A DNA stretch of 64,000 nucleotides from contig NZ_NPKJ01000004.1 of assembly GCF_002284575.1 (NCBI RefSeq), positions 1-64,000 of the forward strand. The letters are read 5' to 3'. The DNA comes from Mesorhizobium temperatum (lineage in GTDB: Bacteria; Pseudomonadota; Alphaproteobacteria; Rhizobiales; Rhizobiaceae). Each line of letters begins with the position of its first letter. Position 1 is the first letter of the stretch. The position numbers were made by a program, and so were the translations under genes. The notes below the pieces were generated by a model that did not search any database, was not told where the DNA came from, and saw only the letters and a list, made by a program, of their open reading frames with translations. Positions 17,582 to 26,397 of this stretch are shown here, piece after piece.

Positions 17582-18453
17582 GGGGCCTTCGACAGCATCC
17601 AGTTGAGCGTGCCGCGCCAGTCGGTCATGCGGATCGGCGTACCGTGCGTGCCGGTCTCGAAGCGGACAAAGCGGGCCGGATAGGTTTTCGATTTGGCCAG
17701 GATCGAACGGAAGAAGACTTCCTGTTTCTCGACTGGAAACACCGGGTCCTTGCTGCCCTGGCCAAAGAAGACCGGAACACGGCGTTTGAATGCCAGGCTG
17801 GAGAAAAAACTCTCATCCCACAGCGAACCGAGCAGCAGCAGCCCGTCGATGCGGCCGCCCGTATTCTTGCGGGCGGCAAGCTTCCAGCACAGTGCGCCGC
17901 CCATCGAGCCGCAGGCAATGAAGATCTTCGCGCCCGGCGACCGTTCGGCATAGTGGCCGATCAGCGCGGCGATCTGGGCCGCGCCGGTGTCGCCGAAATC
18001 GGAAAAGTCCGGTGACAGATAGAGGCCGCCATTGCCGGCCATCAGGTTCTTGATGCGGTTGAAATTGCCACCGAAGGTGAAATCGTCGACGCCCTGCTTA
18101 CGGCTGCCACCCCGCCCGTGCAAATAGAGCACTATGATGGCAGCACCTTGCGTGCGACCGACGGCGATGTGGCGGATATTGCCGGCGTCGGTCTTCAGCA
18201 GCAGATCCTGCTGCACCTTGCGCACACCGGTGTCGACATACTGCGCCTGCGCGCGGCGCTCCGGCACCTTGTCGCGAGCGTTGATATCGCGCAGCTCGCG
18301 ATAGTCGACGACAGTATAGGCGCCCTCGGAAGAGAGGATGGCCGGATAGGCGAACAGATCGTCCTTGAAGGGCTTTAGCGACAGCGTTTGACCGTACGCC
18401 AAACCCGAAAACAAAAGAAAAATCAAGGTCAGAAGCGGTAAACGGAGAGCCAT
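17578..18453 (-). CDS. Exported alpha/beta hydrolase
   Basis: A 291-residue protein with a signal peptide (MALRLPLLTLIFLLFSGLAYG). Alpha/beta-hydrolase elements: LYLHGRGGSRKQG for the oxyanion loop, nucleophile elbow ACGSMGGALCW with Ser, FGQGSKDPVFP with Asp and TGTHGTPIR with His. The pattern suggests a periplasmic esterase; the substrate is not apparent. It is convergent with the secreted DUF1176-like gene and follows, 32 bases on, the molybdenum-cofactor operon on the same strand. Confidence 0.8.
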   Translation of the reverse strand: MALRLPLLTLIFLLFSGLAYGQTLSLKPFKDDLFAYPAILSSEGAYTVVDYRELRDINARDKVPERRAQAQYVDTGVRKVQQDLLLKTDAGNIRHIAVGRTQGAAIIVLYLHGRGGSRKQGVDDFTFGGNFNRIKNLMAGNGGLYLSPDFSDFGDTGAAQIAALIGHYAERSPGAKIFIACGSMGGALCWKLAARKNTGGRIDGLLLLGSLWDESFFSSLAFKRRVPVFFGQGSKDPVFPVEKQEVFFRSILAKSKTYPARFVRFETGTHGTPIRMTDWRGTLNWMLSKAP

Positions 18454-18485
18454 CCCTCAGGGATGCGTTTTTCGGCCTCGGTTTG

Positions 18486-20096
18486 TCAATCCTGCAGCAC
18501 GCCGCCGGCGCCTTCCAGCGCCTCGCGTGTGTCGACATCGATCGACGCACCCTTGCCGATCTCGACATCGACGACATCGAGCCCTTCGGCCTCGACCAGA
18601 TGGCGCGCGCCGGTATCGCCTTCGAGATGAGCGATCGCCGCAAACAGTGAGCGCGGCAACAGCACCGGGTTGCCTCGCTTTCCCTCATGCGAGGCGCGCA
18701 CGATCGATCGGCCCTCGGATTTGCGGAATGCATCGATCAGCCTGTCGAGATCGGCTGACGCGACGCCAGGCATGTCGCCAAGCACGATCATGGCACCGGC
18801 AGCGTCGCCGGCAACTTTCGCGATACCGGCCTTCAGCGACGAAGACAGGCCGTCAGCGAAATCCGGATTGTCGGCAAAAGTGATGTCCAGGCCCGACAGC
18901 GCTGTCCGCACGCGCTCGCGCTGATGGCCGGTAACGACGATTGTGCCAGCGGCTTTCGAGCCGAGCGCGCGCTCGACGGTGCGGCGGACCAGCGGCTTGC
19001 CGTCGAACAGCGCCAGCAGCTTGTTGGGGCCGCCCATGCGGCTGGAGCGGCCGGCGGCCAGCAGCACGACATCGACCTTCAACTCGGCTCTGGCCGGCAG
19101 CGGCTCGCGCGGCTGTGGCCGCGTCGGGATTTCCATCAACAGACCGCCGACACCCATGCCGGCGATATCCTTGGCCGTCACGTCGAGGCCGGCGATCAAC
19201 CGGTCAAGAACCCAGTCGAAGCCGTTCTCCTTGGGGCTGCGGGCGCAGCCCGGTGCGCCGATGACGCGCTTGCCGCCAAGCGTGCCGAGCACCAACAGAT
19301 TGCCGGGATCGACAGGCATGCCAGCGCGTATGACGATGCCGCCGGCCTTCTCGATCGCCGCCGGGACGACGTCGCCAAAATCGCTCATCGCCGAGGCGCC
19401 GAAGATCACCACCATGTCGTTATCGCGCGCCAGCGAGGCCGCAGCCTCCGCAACGGTGCCAACTTCGTGCGGCGTGCGGCGCTCCGCCGTCAGCCGGCCG
19501 CCCGAGCGCGCCAAGCGGGCTTCGGTGACACGCAACGTCTTGTCGAGCACGCTCTGCTTGATGCCGGGCAGAACCGTCTGGATGACGCCGACACGCACCG
19601 GCTGATAGACATTGACGGCAAAAATCTCGCCGCCGGCGCAGATCCTCGCCACCGAATCGACCAGCATGGAGCTGACCGCGAAGGGAATGATCTTCACCGT
19701 TGCAACCATCTGGCCCTTTTCAACCGGCGCGTGCTGCGCCAAGGTGGCGATGGTGATCGTCGGATCAACGGCGTTGATGGCGTCGATCATCGCCGCATCG
19801 ACGGTGAAGATGCCGGCCGCCTGAGCGTGGAGATTAACCCGGCCGGTCGCAGCGGACTTGGCCTCGATGTTGCGATGAATCATGCTCTCCGCGATCTTTT
19901 CGGCGGCAGCGTCCTCGCTGAGATCATCCGAAGCCAAGACCGCCGCGACGACCTCCGAAATCCCCGCCGCCTTGAGCAAAGACACATCGTCGGCGCTCAG
20001 CTTGTGTGCCTTGCGAAAGCGCCGTTCTCCGGCGGCGGTGGCGTGCGCCAGCACCGCGCCTTCGGCAGCGTCGATCGGGATCGAGCCGAACTTCAC
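18486..20096 (-). CDS. Molybdopterin-binding / MocA-like nucleotidyltransferase fusion
   Basis: A 536-residue two-domain protein. Residues about 1-330 look like a MoeA/MogA-type molybdopterin-binding module (GRVNLHAQAAGIF, MVVIFGASAMSDFGDVVP, VIGAPGCARSPKENGFDWVL). Residues about 345-536 are a MobA/MocA-type nucleotidyltransferase with LLAAGRSSRMGGPNKLLA, VTGHQRERV, IVLGDMPGV and GNPVLLP. Such fusions make or insert the molybdopterin cytosine dinucleotide cofactor of xanthine-dehydrogenase-family enzymes. It is the last gene of the minus-strand operon that starts with the MoxR gene at 23538. Confidence 0.88.
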   Translation of the reverse strand: MKFGSIPIDAAEGAVLAHATAAGERRFRKAHKLSADDVSLLKAAGISEVVAAVLASDDLSEDAAAEKIAESMIHRNIEAKSAATGRVNLHAQAAGIFTVDAAMIDAINAVDPTITIATLAQHAPVEKGQMVATVKIIPFAVSSMLVDSVARICAGGEIFAVNVYQPVRVGVIQTVLPGIKQSVLDKTLRVTEARLARSGGRLTAERRTPHEVGTVAEAAASLARDNDMVVIFGASAMSDFGDVVPAAIEKAGGIVIRAGMPVDPGNLLVLGTLGGKRVIGAPGCARSPKENGFDWVLDRLIAGLDVTAKDIAGMGVGGLLMEIPTRPQPREPLPARAELKVDVVLLAAGRSSRMGGPNKLLALFDGKPLVRRTVERALGSKAAGTIVVTGHQRERVRTALSGLDITFADNPDFADGLSSSLKAGIAKVAGDAAGAMIVLGDMPGVASADLDRLIDAFRKSEGRSIVRASHEGKRGNPVLLPRSLFAAIAHLEGDTGARHLVEAEGLDVVDVEIGKGASIDVDTREALEGAGGVLQD

Positions 20097-20162
20097 GCCG
20101 CGGCGTCCGTAGAGCGCCGCGCGTCCTTTTGGACGCGCAAAGGACGCTCTACTACTTTGAAT

Positions 20163-20900
20163 CTAAGCATCGTGCTTCTCCAAAATCGATTCCGATTTTC
20201 GGGCCGATGCGGTAGCTTCCAACCCACGCGAACGAAAGGCCTGGATCGCCTGCGCCAGCACTGCGACGGCGATCTCGGCCGGGCTCGCGGCGCCAATGTC
20301 GAGGCCGATCGGCGCGTGGATGCGGGCGATCTGGTCGGCGGTCGCGCCCAATGCCAGCAGGCGCTCGACGCGCTTAGCATGGGTCTTGCGGCTGCCAAGC
20401 GCCCCGACATAGAAGCAGTTGGCGTCGAGCGCCGCCTTCAGCGCGAAGTCATCGATCTTCGGATCATGGGTGACGGCTGCCAACGCCGTATAGCTGTCGA
20501 GCGGCTGGCGCTTCAGGACATCCTCTGGCCATTCGGCATGCAGTGCGATATCGGGAAAGCGGTCTGATGTGGCGAAGGCCGTGCGCGGATCGACGATCTC
20601 GACGGGATAGCCGGCGATCTTGGCCATCGGCGCCAGTGCCTGGCTGATATGGACGGCGCCGATCACCATCAGGCGCGGCTGCGGCAGGTGGGCGTTGAGA
20701 AAGAAGGTTCGCCCTTCCGCCTCGACCGACCCGGAATTGCCTGACTGAAACGCCTTGGCGATCGCAGCGCCCAATTCGCCGGCGACCTGATCGCCCTCGC
20801 GCACGATGCGGTCGCGGCCGTCGCCGAGATCGGTGACCAGGATCGCCGCGCGGCGGGCGCGGCGTTCGACGTTCAGCGTTTTCAGCGCATATGGATCCAT
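20163..20900 (-). CDS. XdhC family protein, C-terminal Rossmann domain
   Basis: A 245-residue protein. I prefer ATG 20900; a TTG three bases upstream is also possible. LMVIGAVHISQALAPMAKIAGY and VEIVDPRTAFATSDRF form the Rossmann-type XdhC C-terminal domain, with YVGALGSRKTHAKRVERL and IGLDIGAASPAEIAVAV as late hallmarks. XdhC-type proteins bind and sulfurate the molybdenum cofactor and hand it to the apo-enzyme. The N-terminal XdhC half is the separate gene just upstream. The last bases overlap a palindromic repeat. Confidence 0.88.
   Translation of the reverse strand: MDPYALKTLNVERRARRAAILVTDLGDGRDRIVREGDQVAGELGAAIAKAFQSGNSGSVEAEGRTFFLNAHLPQPRLMVIGAVHISQALAPMAKIAGYPVEIVDPRTAFATSDRFPDIALHAEWPEDVLKRQPLDSYTALAAVTHDPKIDDFALKAALDANCFYVGALGSRKTHAKRVERLLALGATADQIARIHAPIGLDIGAASPAEIAVAVLAQAIQAFRSRGLEATASARKSESILEKHDA
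20165..20213. repeat. Palindromic repeat, family B, copy 1
   Basis: Arms GCATCG and CGATGC enclose AAAATCGATTCCGATTTTC, itself near-palindromic. It lies at the 3' end of the XdhC C-terminal gene, before the molybdopterin gene. Variants occur at 20918, 30718, 42189 and 47445. Confidence 0.65.
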
Positions 20901-20917
20901 CAAAAGATCTCTTGTTT

Positions 20918-20987
20918 GAGCATGATCTTGTCCGAAAACCGGTTCCCACTTTTCGCTGACGCGGACCTTTGGTTCGGGATCATGCTT
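20918..20987. repeat. Palindromic repeat, family B, copy 2
   Basis: AGCATGATC at the left and GATCATGCT at the right are perfect complements, with CCGAAAACCGGTTCCCACTT between. It sits in the 87-base gap between the two XdhC genes, so it is transcribed within the operon and could form a strong hairpin there. Confidence 0.7.
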
Positions 20988-21326
20988 CTAACCCAACCGC
21001 TCGACATAGACTTTGATGCGGCCGCCGCAGGACAGGCCGACCTGCCATGCGGTTTCATCGGCAACGCCGAATTCCAGCATCTTTGCCTTGCCGCTGTCGA
21101 TGACATCGATCGCCTCGGTGACCACCGCGCCTTCGACGCAGCCGCCAGAGACGGAGCCGTGGAAATTGCCTTCCGCGTCGATGACAAGATGGCTGCCGAC
21201 CGGGCGCGGCGCCGAGCCCCAGGTCTCGACCACGGTGGCAATGGCGACATCCTTACCGTCTTTCATCCAGCCTTCGGCGATGATCAGCGGATCGCGCGCC
21301 TCATCGAGATAAATGCTGTTTTCCAT
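20988..21326 (-). CDS. XdhC/CoxI family protein, N-terminal domain
   Basis: A 112-residue protein starting at ATG 21326 behind GGGAGAAACGG; a longer frame is not supported. AIATVVETWGSAPRPVGSHL and VSGGCVEGAVVTEA with the conserved cysteine, then LSCGGRIKVYVE, match the XdhC/CoxI N-terminal domain. Together with the following gene it makes a split XdhC. It is followed by a repeat-containing gap and preceded by coxE 28 bases upstream. Confidence 0.9.
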   Translation of the reverse strand: MENSIYLDEARDPLIIAEGWMKDGKDVAIATVVETWGSAPRPVGSHLVIDAEGNFHGSVSGGCVEGAVVTEAIDVIDSGKAKMLEFGVADETAWQVGLSCGGRIKVYVERLG

Positions 21327-21354
21327 CACCGTTTCTCCCGGAGAAAACATATGG

Positions 21355-22605
21355 CTATGCGGCGCTTCTCGCGCCACCCTCAATCCATCTGCGTGGGTCG
21401 ACGGAGCGCGCCGAATTCTTGTCCAGCGACGCGCACAGATCGGCGAGCGCGTCGAGATTGTGCACCGAGCGGAATTCGTCAACATGCGGCAGCATCGCCT
21501 TGACGCCGCGGGCGCGAGCCTCGAAGCCGTCGAAGCGAAGCAGCGGGTTCAGCCAGATCAGCCTCCGGCTGGATTTGTGCAGGCGCTCCATTTCCTCCGA
21601 CAGGCCGGCAACGTCGTCACGCTCCAGCCCGTCGGTGATCAGGAGAACGACCGCGCCCTGCCCCAGCACACGCCGCGACCACAACCGGTTGAATTCGGCC
21701 AGCGTATCGCCGATGCGGGTGCCGCCCGACCAGTCCATCACCGCCGCCGAACAATCGGCGAGTGCCGCATCAGGATCGCGATGGCGCATCTGCCGCGTCA
21801 GATTTGTCAGCCTGGTGCCGAAGACGAAGGCGTGCACGCGCCGGCGCTTTTCCGTCAGCGCATGCAGGAAATGCAGGAAAATGCGCGTGTACTGGCTCAT
21901 CGAACCGGAAATATCGGCAAGCACGACCAGCGGCGGGTGAACCTCGCGCGGCGACCGGAATTTCGGCAGGATCAGTTCGCCGCCTGTCCGCGCGGCCGAA
22001 CGCATCATGGCGCGCGGATCGATACGTCGGCCATGCGCGTTGGATTTGAAACGCCGTGTCCTGACCATGTCGAAGGGCAGCCGCAACTCGGCGATCGCCT
22101 TCTTGGCGTCATTCATCTCGGCGGCGTTCATCTGGGCGAAATCCTTGCCCCTCAGCACCTCGTTCCCGGAAAACGTGAAGCGAGCGTCGACCTCGATCTC
22201 GGGGATTTCCTGCACCGGCTGGTTCTTCTGGTGGCCCTCGAACATTGCCTGGCTGACGCGGTTTTCCGCAGCCCGCGGCTTTTGCTTCTCACGACTGTTC
22301 GGCGCAACTGGCGAAAACATCGCCAGCATCTTTTCGATCAGCTCGTGCGATTTCCAGAACAGCCGGAAAGTCTCGTCGAAGGTAGGGTGATCTTCGTGCC
22401 GCGACACCAGTACGGCGTGCAGCGTCCAGTAGAAATCGTCGCGAGAGCCGATACCGGCGGCCAGCACCGCCTCGATCGCATCCTTTACCGAGGCCGGGCC
22501 GACCCGCATGCCGGCCTTGCGTAGGGTGCGGGCGAAATAGACGATGTTGTCGGCGATCCGCCCGTCCGGCGTGGCCTCTTTCGGTTCGGGACGCGGCGTT
22601 GCCAT
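21355..22605 (-). CDS. coxE: CoxE-like VWA domain protein
   Basis: A 416-residue protein with a von Willebrand factor A-like domain in its C-terminal half: the metal-ion site DISGSMSQYTR, FGTRLTNLTRQM and WSGGTRIGDTL, then LLITDGLERDD. CoxE works with the MoxR-type ATPase CoxD in maturing the active site of aerobic CO-dehydrogenase-type molybdenum enzymes. It starts three bases after the end of the MoxR gene and is followed by XdhC genes, which matches that role. Confidence 0.88.
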   Translation of the reverse strand: MATPRPEPKEATPDGRIADNIVYFARTLRKAGMRVGPASVKDAIEAVLAAGIGSRDDFYWTLHAVLVSRHEDHPTFDETFRLFWKSHELIEKMLAMFSPVAPNSREKQKPRAAENRVSQAMFEGHQKNQPVQEIPEIEVDARFTFSGNEVLRGKDFAQMNAAEMNDAKKAIAELRLPFDMVRTRRFKSNAHGRRIDPRAMMRSAARTGGELILPKFRSPREVHPPLVVLADISGSMSQYTRIFLHFLHALTEKRRRVHAFVFGTRLTNLTRQMRHRDPDAALADCSAAVMDWSGGTRIGDTLAEFNRLWSRRVLGQGAVVLLITDGLERDDVAGLSEEMERLHKSSRRLIWLNPLLRFDGFEARARGVKAMLPHVDEFRSVHNLDALADLCASLDKNSARSVDPRRWIEGGARSAA

Positions 22606-22608
22606 CGC

Positions 22609-23538
22609 CTACTCCGCCGCCGAAAGCTCGGCCTTCACCTCGTTGAGGATGCGCCGGCCTTCGCCCTGTTCTATACGGGCAATGTCGTCCTGGTATTTCA
22701 ACAGCACGCCGATCGTGTCGGAAACGGTTTCCGGATCGAGCGCCACCTTGTCGAGTTCGGTCAGCGCGCCGGCCCAGTCGATGGTCTCGGCAACCCCCGG
22801 CACCTTGAACAGCTCGATCTGGCGCAACTTCTGGATGAACGAAACTACCTCTGCCGACAGCCGGCTGTTGGCCTGCGGTACTTTTCTGCGCACGATCTCC
22901 AGCTCGCGCTTGGCATTGGGATAGTCGACCCAGTGATAGAGGCAGCGGCGCTTCAGCGCGTCATGGATCTCGCGTGTACGGTTGGTGGTGATGATGACGA
23001 TCGGCGGTTCCTGCGCCTTGATCGTGCCGAGTTCGGGCACCGTCACCTGAAAGTCGGACAAGATTTCGAGCAGGAATGCCTCGAAGGCCTCGTCGGTGCG
23101 GTCGAGCTCGTCGATCAGGAAGACCGGAGCGGCGCCCGCCTTGCCGGTCAGTGCGTCGAGCACCGGGCGGCGGATCAGGTATTTTTCGGAAAAGACGTTG
23201 CGCTCCATGTCGGAGCGGTCGACCTTGCCGGCCGCCTCTTCCATGCGGATCTCGATCATCTGCGCGGCGTAGTTCCACTCGTAGACGGCGGACGAGACGT
23301 CGAGGCCTTCATAGCATTGCAGGCGGATCAGCCGGCGGCCGAGCGCTTGCGCCAGCACCTTGGCGATCTCGGTCTTGCCGACGCCGGCCTCGCCCTCAAG
23401 GAACAGCGGCCGCTTCATGCGCAGCGATAGAAACAGCACGGTCGCCAGCGACCGATCCGCCATATAGTCCGCACCGGTCAGCAGATCGAGCGTCTCGTCG
23501 ATCGTCCGCGGCGCCGGGCGTGGTTTCAACTCGGTCAT
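22609..23538 (-). CDS. MoxR/CoxD-type AAA+ ATPase
   Basis: A 309-residue AAA+ ATPase. Walker A EGEAGVGKTEIAK near residue 55, Walker B FLIDELDR near 142, sensor region IVIITTNRTREI and the C-terminal lid are all present. MoxR-family ATPases act as chaperones with a VWA partner, here the next gene. As first gene of the operon it probably drives ATP-dependent remodelling of a molybdenum hydroxylase during cofactor maturation. Confidence 0.9.
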   Translation of the reverse strand: MTELKPRPAPRTIDETLDLLTGADYMADRSLATVLFLSLRMKRPLFLEGEAGVGKTEIAKVLAQALGRRLIRLQCYEGLDVSSAVYEWNYAAQMIEIRMEEAAGKVDRSDMERNVFSEKYLIRRPVLDALTGKAGAAPVFLIDELDRTDEAFEAFLLEILSDFQVTVPELGTIKAQEPPIVIITTNRTREIHDALKRRCLYHWVDYPNAKRELEIVRRKVPQANSRLSAEVVSFIQKLRQIELFKVPGVAETIDWAGALTELDKVALDPETVSDTIGVLLKYQDDIARIEQGEGRRILNEVKAELSAAE

Positions 23539-23570
23539 TCTTTCTCCGTGGGTGCAGCCATCCAGGGCCT

Positions 23571-24065
23571 CTACAGAGCGTGATAGCCGCGGTCGTGATA
23601 GATCAGCGGCCGCAAATTATCGCCGGTGCGCAGGCCTGTCACCTTGCCAAAAAGCACACGGTGGGTGGCCAGATCCTTGGTGTCGATCAGTTCGCAGTCG
23701 AACACGGCGAGCGCGCCCTTCAACGTCGGCGCACCGGTCGAGATCACGTCCCAATCGCCCAACGCGAAACGTTCCTCGACGGGCAGACCTGTGAGGCCTG
23801 AAAAGCCGACCGACAGCGCCTCCTGGTCCGAAGCCAGCGTGTTCAAGGCGAACCTGCCATTCTTCACGAACGGCTCATTCTTGGGATTTTCGCGATTGAG
23901 GCAGACCAGCATGGTCGGCGGCGTGTCCGAGACCGAACAGGCTGCAATGACAGTCGCACCGCGCCTGCCGGCGGGACCGTCGGTGGTAACCACATGGACG
24001 TGGCCGGCAAAATGGCTCATCGCGTCGCGATAGGCCTGCGGCCCTATGTCGTTCTTCTTCAGCAC
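23571..24065 (-). CDS. Flavin reductase family protein (HpaC-like)
   Basis: A 164-residue protein if it starts at GTG 24065, which has GGAAA upstream and gives the usual family length; ATG codons at 24128 and 24155 in the same frame lack ribosome sites. YRDAMSHFAGHVHVVTT, CSVSDTPPTMLVCLNRE and FALNTLASDQEALSVGFSG follow the NADH:FMN oxidoreductase family, and GHRVLFG-like ATHRVLFGKV closes it. It supplies reduced flavin to a monooxygenase, none of which is nearby. Divergent from the binding-protein gene at 24258. Confidence 0.82.
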   Translation of the reverse strand: MLKKNDIGPQAYRDAMSHFAGHVHVVTTDGPAGRRGATVIAACSVSDTPPTMLVCLNRENPKNEPFVKNGRFALNTLASDQEALSVGFSGLTGLPVEERFALGDWDVISTGAPTLKGALAVFDCELIDTKDLATHRVLFGKVTGLRTGDNLRPLIYHDRGYHAL

Positions 24066-24257
24066 CGGCGATTTCCATTGGTTTGAAGCGAGGTGAACCG
24101 AACCGTTATATATGGCGGCATATTGCATGCCACAAGCGAAGTGGTTGACATGCATCTTGAATTTCGCGTGTTGCGTGAAAGCTGACCAGCCTTTAGGTCT
24201 TGGCAGGAAGTGGCCCCGGCAAACACGCGACCGGCGCAGAGGAATTCTTTCGCTCGC

Positions 24258-25331
24258 ATGCGACCCAGGACAACGACAATAGCGGTGCTGGCCTGGCTGT
24301 CTCTCGCCGGTGATGCGAACGCTGAGACGATGCTGGTCGGCGTCGCAGCACCACTGTCCGGGCCGTCGGCGATCCTCGGCAAGCAGATCGAGGCGGGCGC
24401 TGGCCTGGCGGCAGAGGCGAACGGTGCTCAACTCAAGGTTGTCGATGACGTCTGCACGGCCGATGGTGGGGCTGCCGCAGCGAGGGAATTCGCTGCGGCG
24501 AAAGTCGGCGTGGTCGTCGGCTTCCTCTGCACCGAGGCGATCGAGGCGGCACTGCCGATCCTGAAGGACGCCAACATACCGGTCATCACCGTCGGCGTGC
24601 GCACCGAAAGCCTGACCGACCGGCGCGCCAAGACCGGCTGGCCGATCTTTCGTCTCGGGCCGCGCGGCGACGACGAGCGCAACGCAGTCGCCTCCATCCT
24701 CACCCGCCAATGGCAGAACGAACTGTTCGCCATCGTCGATGACGGCACCATCTACGGCCGCGAAATCGCCGAGACGCTTCGGGCGACAGCCGAGCAAGCG
24801 GCGCTGAAACCGGTGTTCGTCGACACATTCCGGCCGCAGCTCGACAACCAGATCGGGCTGATCGGGCGGCTGAGGAAAGCCGGCGCAACGCATGTCTTCG
24901 CCGGCGGCGACGGCGACGACATCGCCATCATGGGTCGCGACGCCGGCCAGCTCGATGCCGGCATCACCTTTGCCGGCGGCGAAGCGCTGCGCACACCGCC
25001 CGGCGACGTGGCTTATGCCAGGGGCACGCTGATGATCGCGCCGCCCGAATGGGATGATGTCGCCGACTCCAAGGTGCTCGACAGCTTTGCCGCGCAAAAG
25101 ATCGTGCCGGACGGCTACACGCTGCCGGCCTTTGCGGCGGTCGAGATCGCCGAAGCGGCGACGGCGCTGGCGAAAACCTCCGGCAAGCCATTGGCCGATG
25201 CGCTCACCGCGCATGACTTCAGCTCCGCGATCGGGCCCATCCGCTTTGACGGCAAGGGCGACTTGACCGAGAACCTCTATCGGGTCTTCCGTTTCAATGG
25301 CGCGCAGTTCGTGCCGGCGGAGGCCAAATGA
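24258..25331 (+). CDS. Branched-chain-amino-acid-type ABC transporter substrate-binding protein
   Basis: A 357-residue protein; ATG 24258 gives a signal peptide (MRPRTTTIAVLAWLSLAG). MLVGVAAPLSGPSAILGKQI, VGVVVGFLCTEAIEAALPIL and AYARGTLMIAPPEWDD fit the type I periplasmic binding fold of the LivJ family. The ligand is unknown. The permease and ATPase genes are absent, so it may serve a transporter encoded elsewhere. Its stop overlaps the start of the P1 peptidase gene by four bases, implying coupled translation. Confidence 0.85.
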   Translation: MRPRTTTIAVLAWLSLAGDANAETMLVGVAAPLSGPSAILGKQIEAGAGLAAEANGAQLKVVDDVCTADGGAAAAREFAAAKVGVVVGFLCTEAIEAALPILKDANIPVITVGVRTESLTDRRAKTGWPIFRLGPRGDDERNAVASILTRQWQNELFAIVDDGTIYGREIAETLRATAEQAALKPVFVDTFRPQLDNQIGLIGRLRKAGATHVFAGGDGDDIAIMGRDAGQLDAGITFAGGEALRTPPGDVAYARGTLMIAPPEWDDVADSKVLDSFAAQKIVPDGYTLPAFAAVEIAEAATALAKTSGKPLADALTAHDFSSAIGPIRFDGKGDLTENLYRVFRFNGAQFVPAEAK

Positions 25332-26350
25332 TGTTTCGGACAGGGCCGCGCAATCTCATCACCGATGTCGCCGGCCTGCGCGTCGGCAACGCTTCCGATG
25401 TGAGGCTGAAGTCCGGGGTGACCACCATCGTCTGTGACGAACCGGCGGTGGCCGGTGTCCAGATCCTGGGCGGTGCGCCGGGCACCCGCGAGACCGACCT
25501 GCTCGAGCCGCACAATTCGATCGAGGCGATCCATGCTGTGGTGCTTTCGGGCGGTTCGGCCTTCGGTCTCGACGCCGCCTCCGGCGTACAGGCGGCACTG
25601 CGTGAAAGGGGCATCGGTGTCGAGGTCGGCGGCTTTCGCGTGCCGATAGTGCCGGCGGCGATCTTGTTCGACCTGCGCAATGGCGGCGACAAGGATTGGG
25701 GGCGCTATCCGCCCTATCGCGATCTTGGCTATGAGGCGGCACAGGCAGTCGGCATCGACTTTGCGCTCGGCACGGTCGGCGCCGGCACCGGTGCGTTGAG
25801 TTCCGGCCTGAAGGGTGGCCTCGGATCGGCCTCGACAGTGCTCGACAGCGGCGTCACCATTGGCGCGCTTGCCGCCGTCAATCCGACCGGCTCGGTGACG
25901 ATTGCCCGAACCCGCCACTTCTGGGCGGCGCCGTTCGAGATCGGCGACGAGTTCGGCGGGCTTGGCTACCCCTCGCCTATGCCGGAGGACGCGAAAACGA
26001 TCCTGCTGAAGTTTCGCGACAAGCATATCGGGAAACGGGCGAAGGTCAGCGGCAACACGACCATCGCCATCATCGCCACGGACGCCGTCCTCACGAAGGC
26101 CGCCGCCAAACGCCTGGCGATATCAGCGCATGACGGCTTCGTCCGCGCCATTTGGCCGACACACACGCCGGCCGACGGGGATCTGGTTTTCGCGCTGGCG
26201 ACCGGCAAGAGCGGCATCGAGCTCGCGCCCAATGACGCCATCGACCTCTACGCAGCGGCCGGCGCCACCATGGCACGCGCCATCAGCCGCGGCGTCTTTG
26301 CCGCGACGCCCGCCGACGGCGACCTGTTCCCGGTCTGGTCGTCGCGCTGA
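25328..26350 (+). CDS. P1 family peptidase (DmpA/NylC-like)
   Basis: A 340-residue N-terminal nucleophile hydrolase precursor. NLITDVAGLRVGNASD at the start, VVLSGGSAFGLDAASGVQAAL, GAGTGALSSGLKGGLGSAS and NTTIAIIATDAVLTKA match the DmpA/S58 family. Self-cleavage is expected within the Gly-rich segment near residues 160-170, freeing a Ser or Thr as nucleophile. Members act as beta-aminopeptidases, D-aminopeptidases or nylon-oligomer hydrolases. Coupling to a binding protein gene suggests a peptide- or amide-scavenging function. Confidence 0.88.
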   Translation: MMFRTGPRNLITDVAGLRVGNASDVRLKSGVTTIVCDEPAVAGVQILGGAPGTRETDLLEPHNSIEAIHAVVLSGGSAFGLDAASGVQAALRERGIGVEVGGFRVPIVPAAILFDLRNGGDKDWGRYPPYRDLGYEAAQAVGIDFALGTVGAGTGALSSGLKGGLGSASTVLDSGVTIGALAAVNPTGSVTIARTRHFWAAPFEIGDEFGGLGYPSPMPEDAKTILLKFRDKHIGKRAKVSGNTTIAIIATDAVLTKAAAKRLAISAHDGFVRAIWPTHTPADGDLVFALATGKSGIELAPNDAIDLYAAAGATMARAISRGVFAATPADGDLFPVWSSR

Positions 26351-26397
26351 ATGCGCGCTGCCGTAATCAAAAATGGGGCCGTGATTAATGGCCGTGA

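Noticed and set aside
18924..20567. A 547-codon frame on the plus strand
   Set aside because: Antisense to the molybdopterin/MocA-like and XdhC genes and without protein-like features.
24129..25214. Upstream extension of the flavin reductase frame
   Set aside because: The extra 350 codons are antisense to the binding-protein gene and have no flavin reductase sequence.
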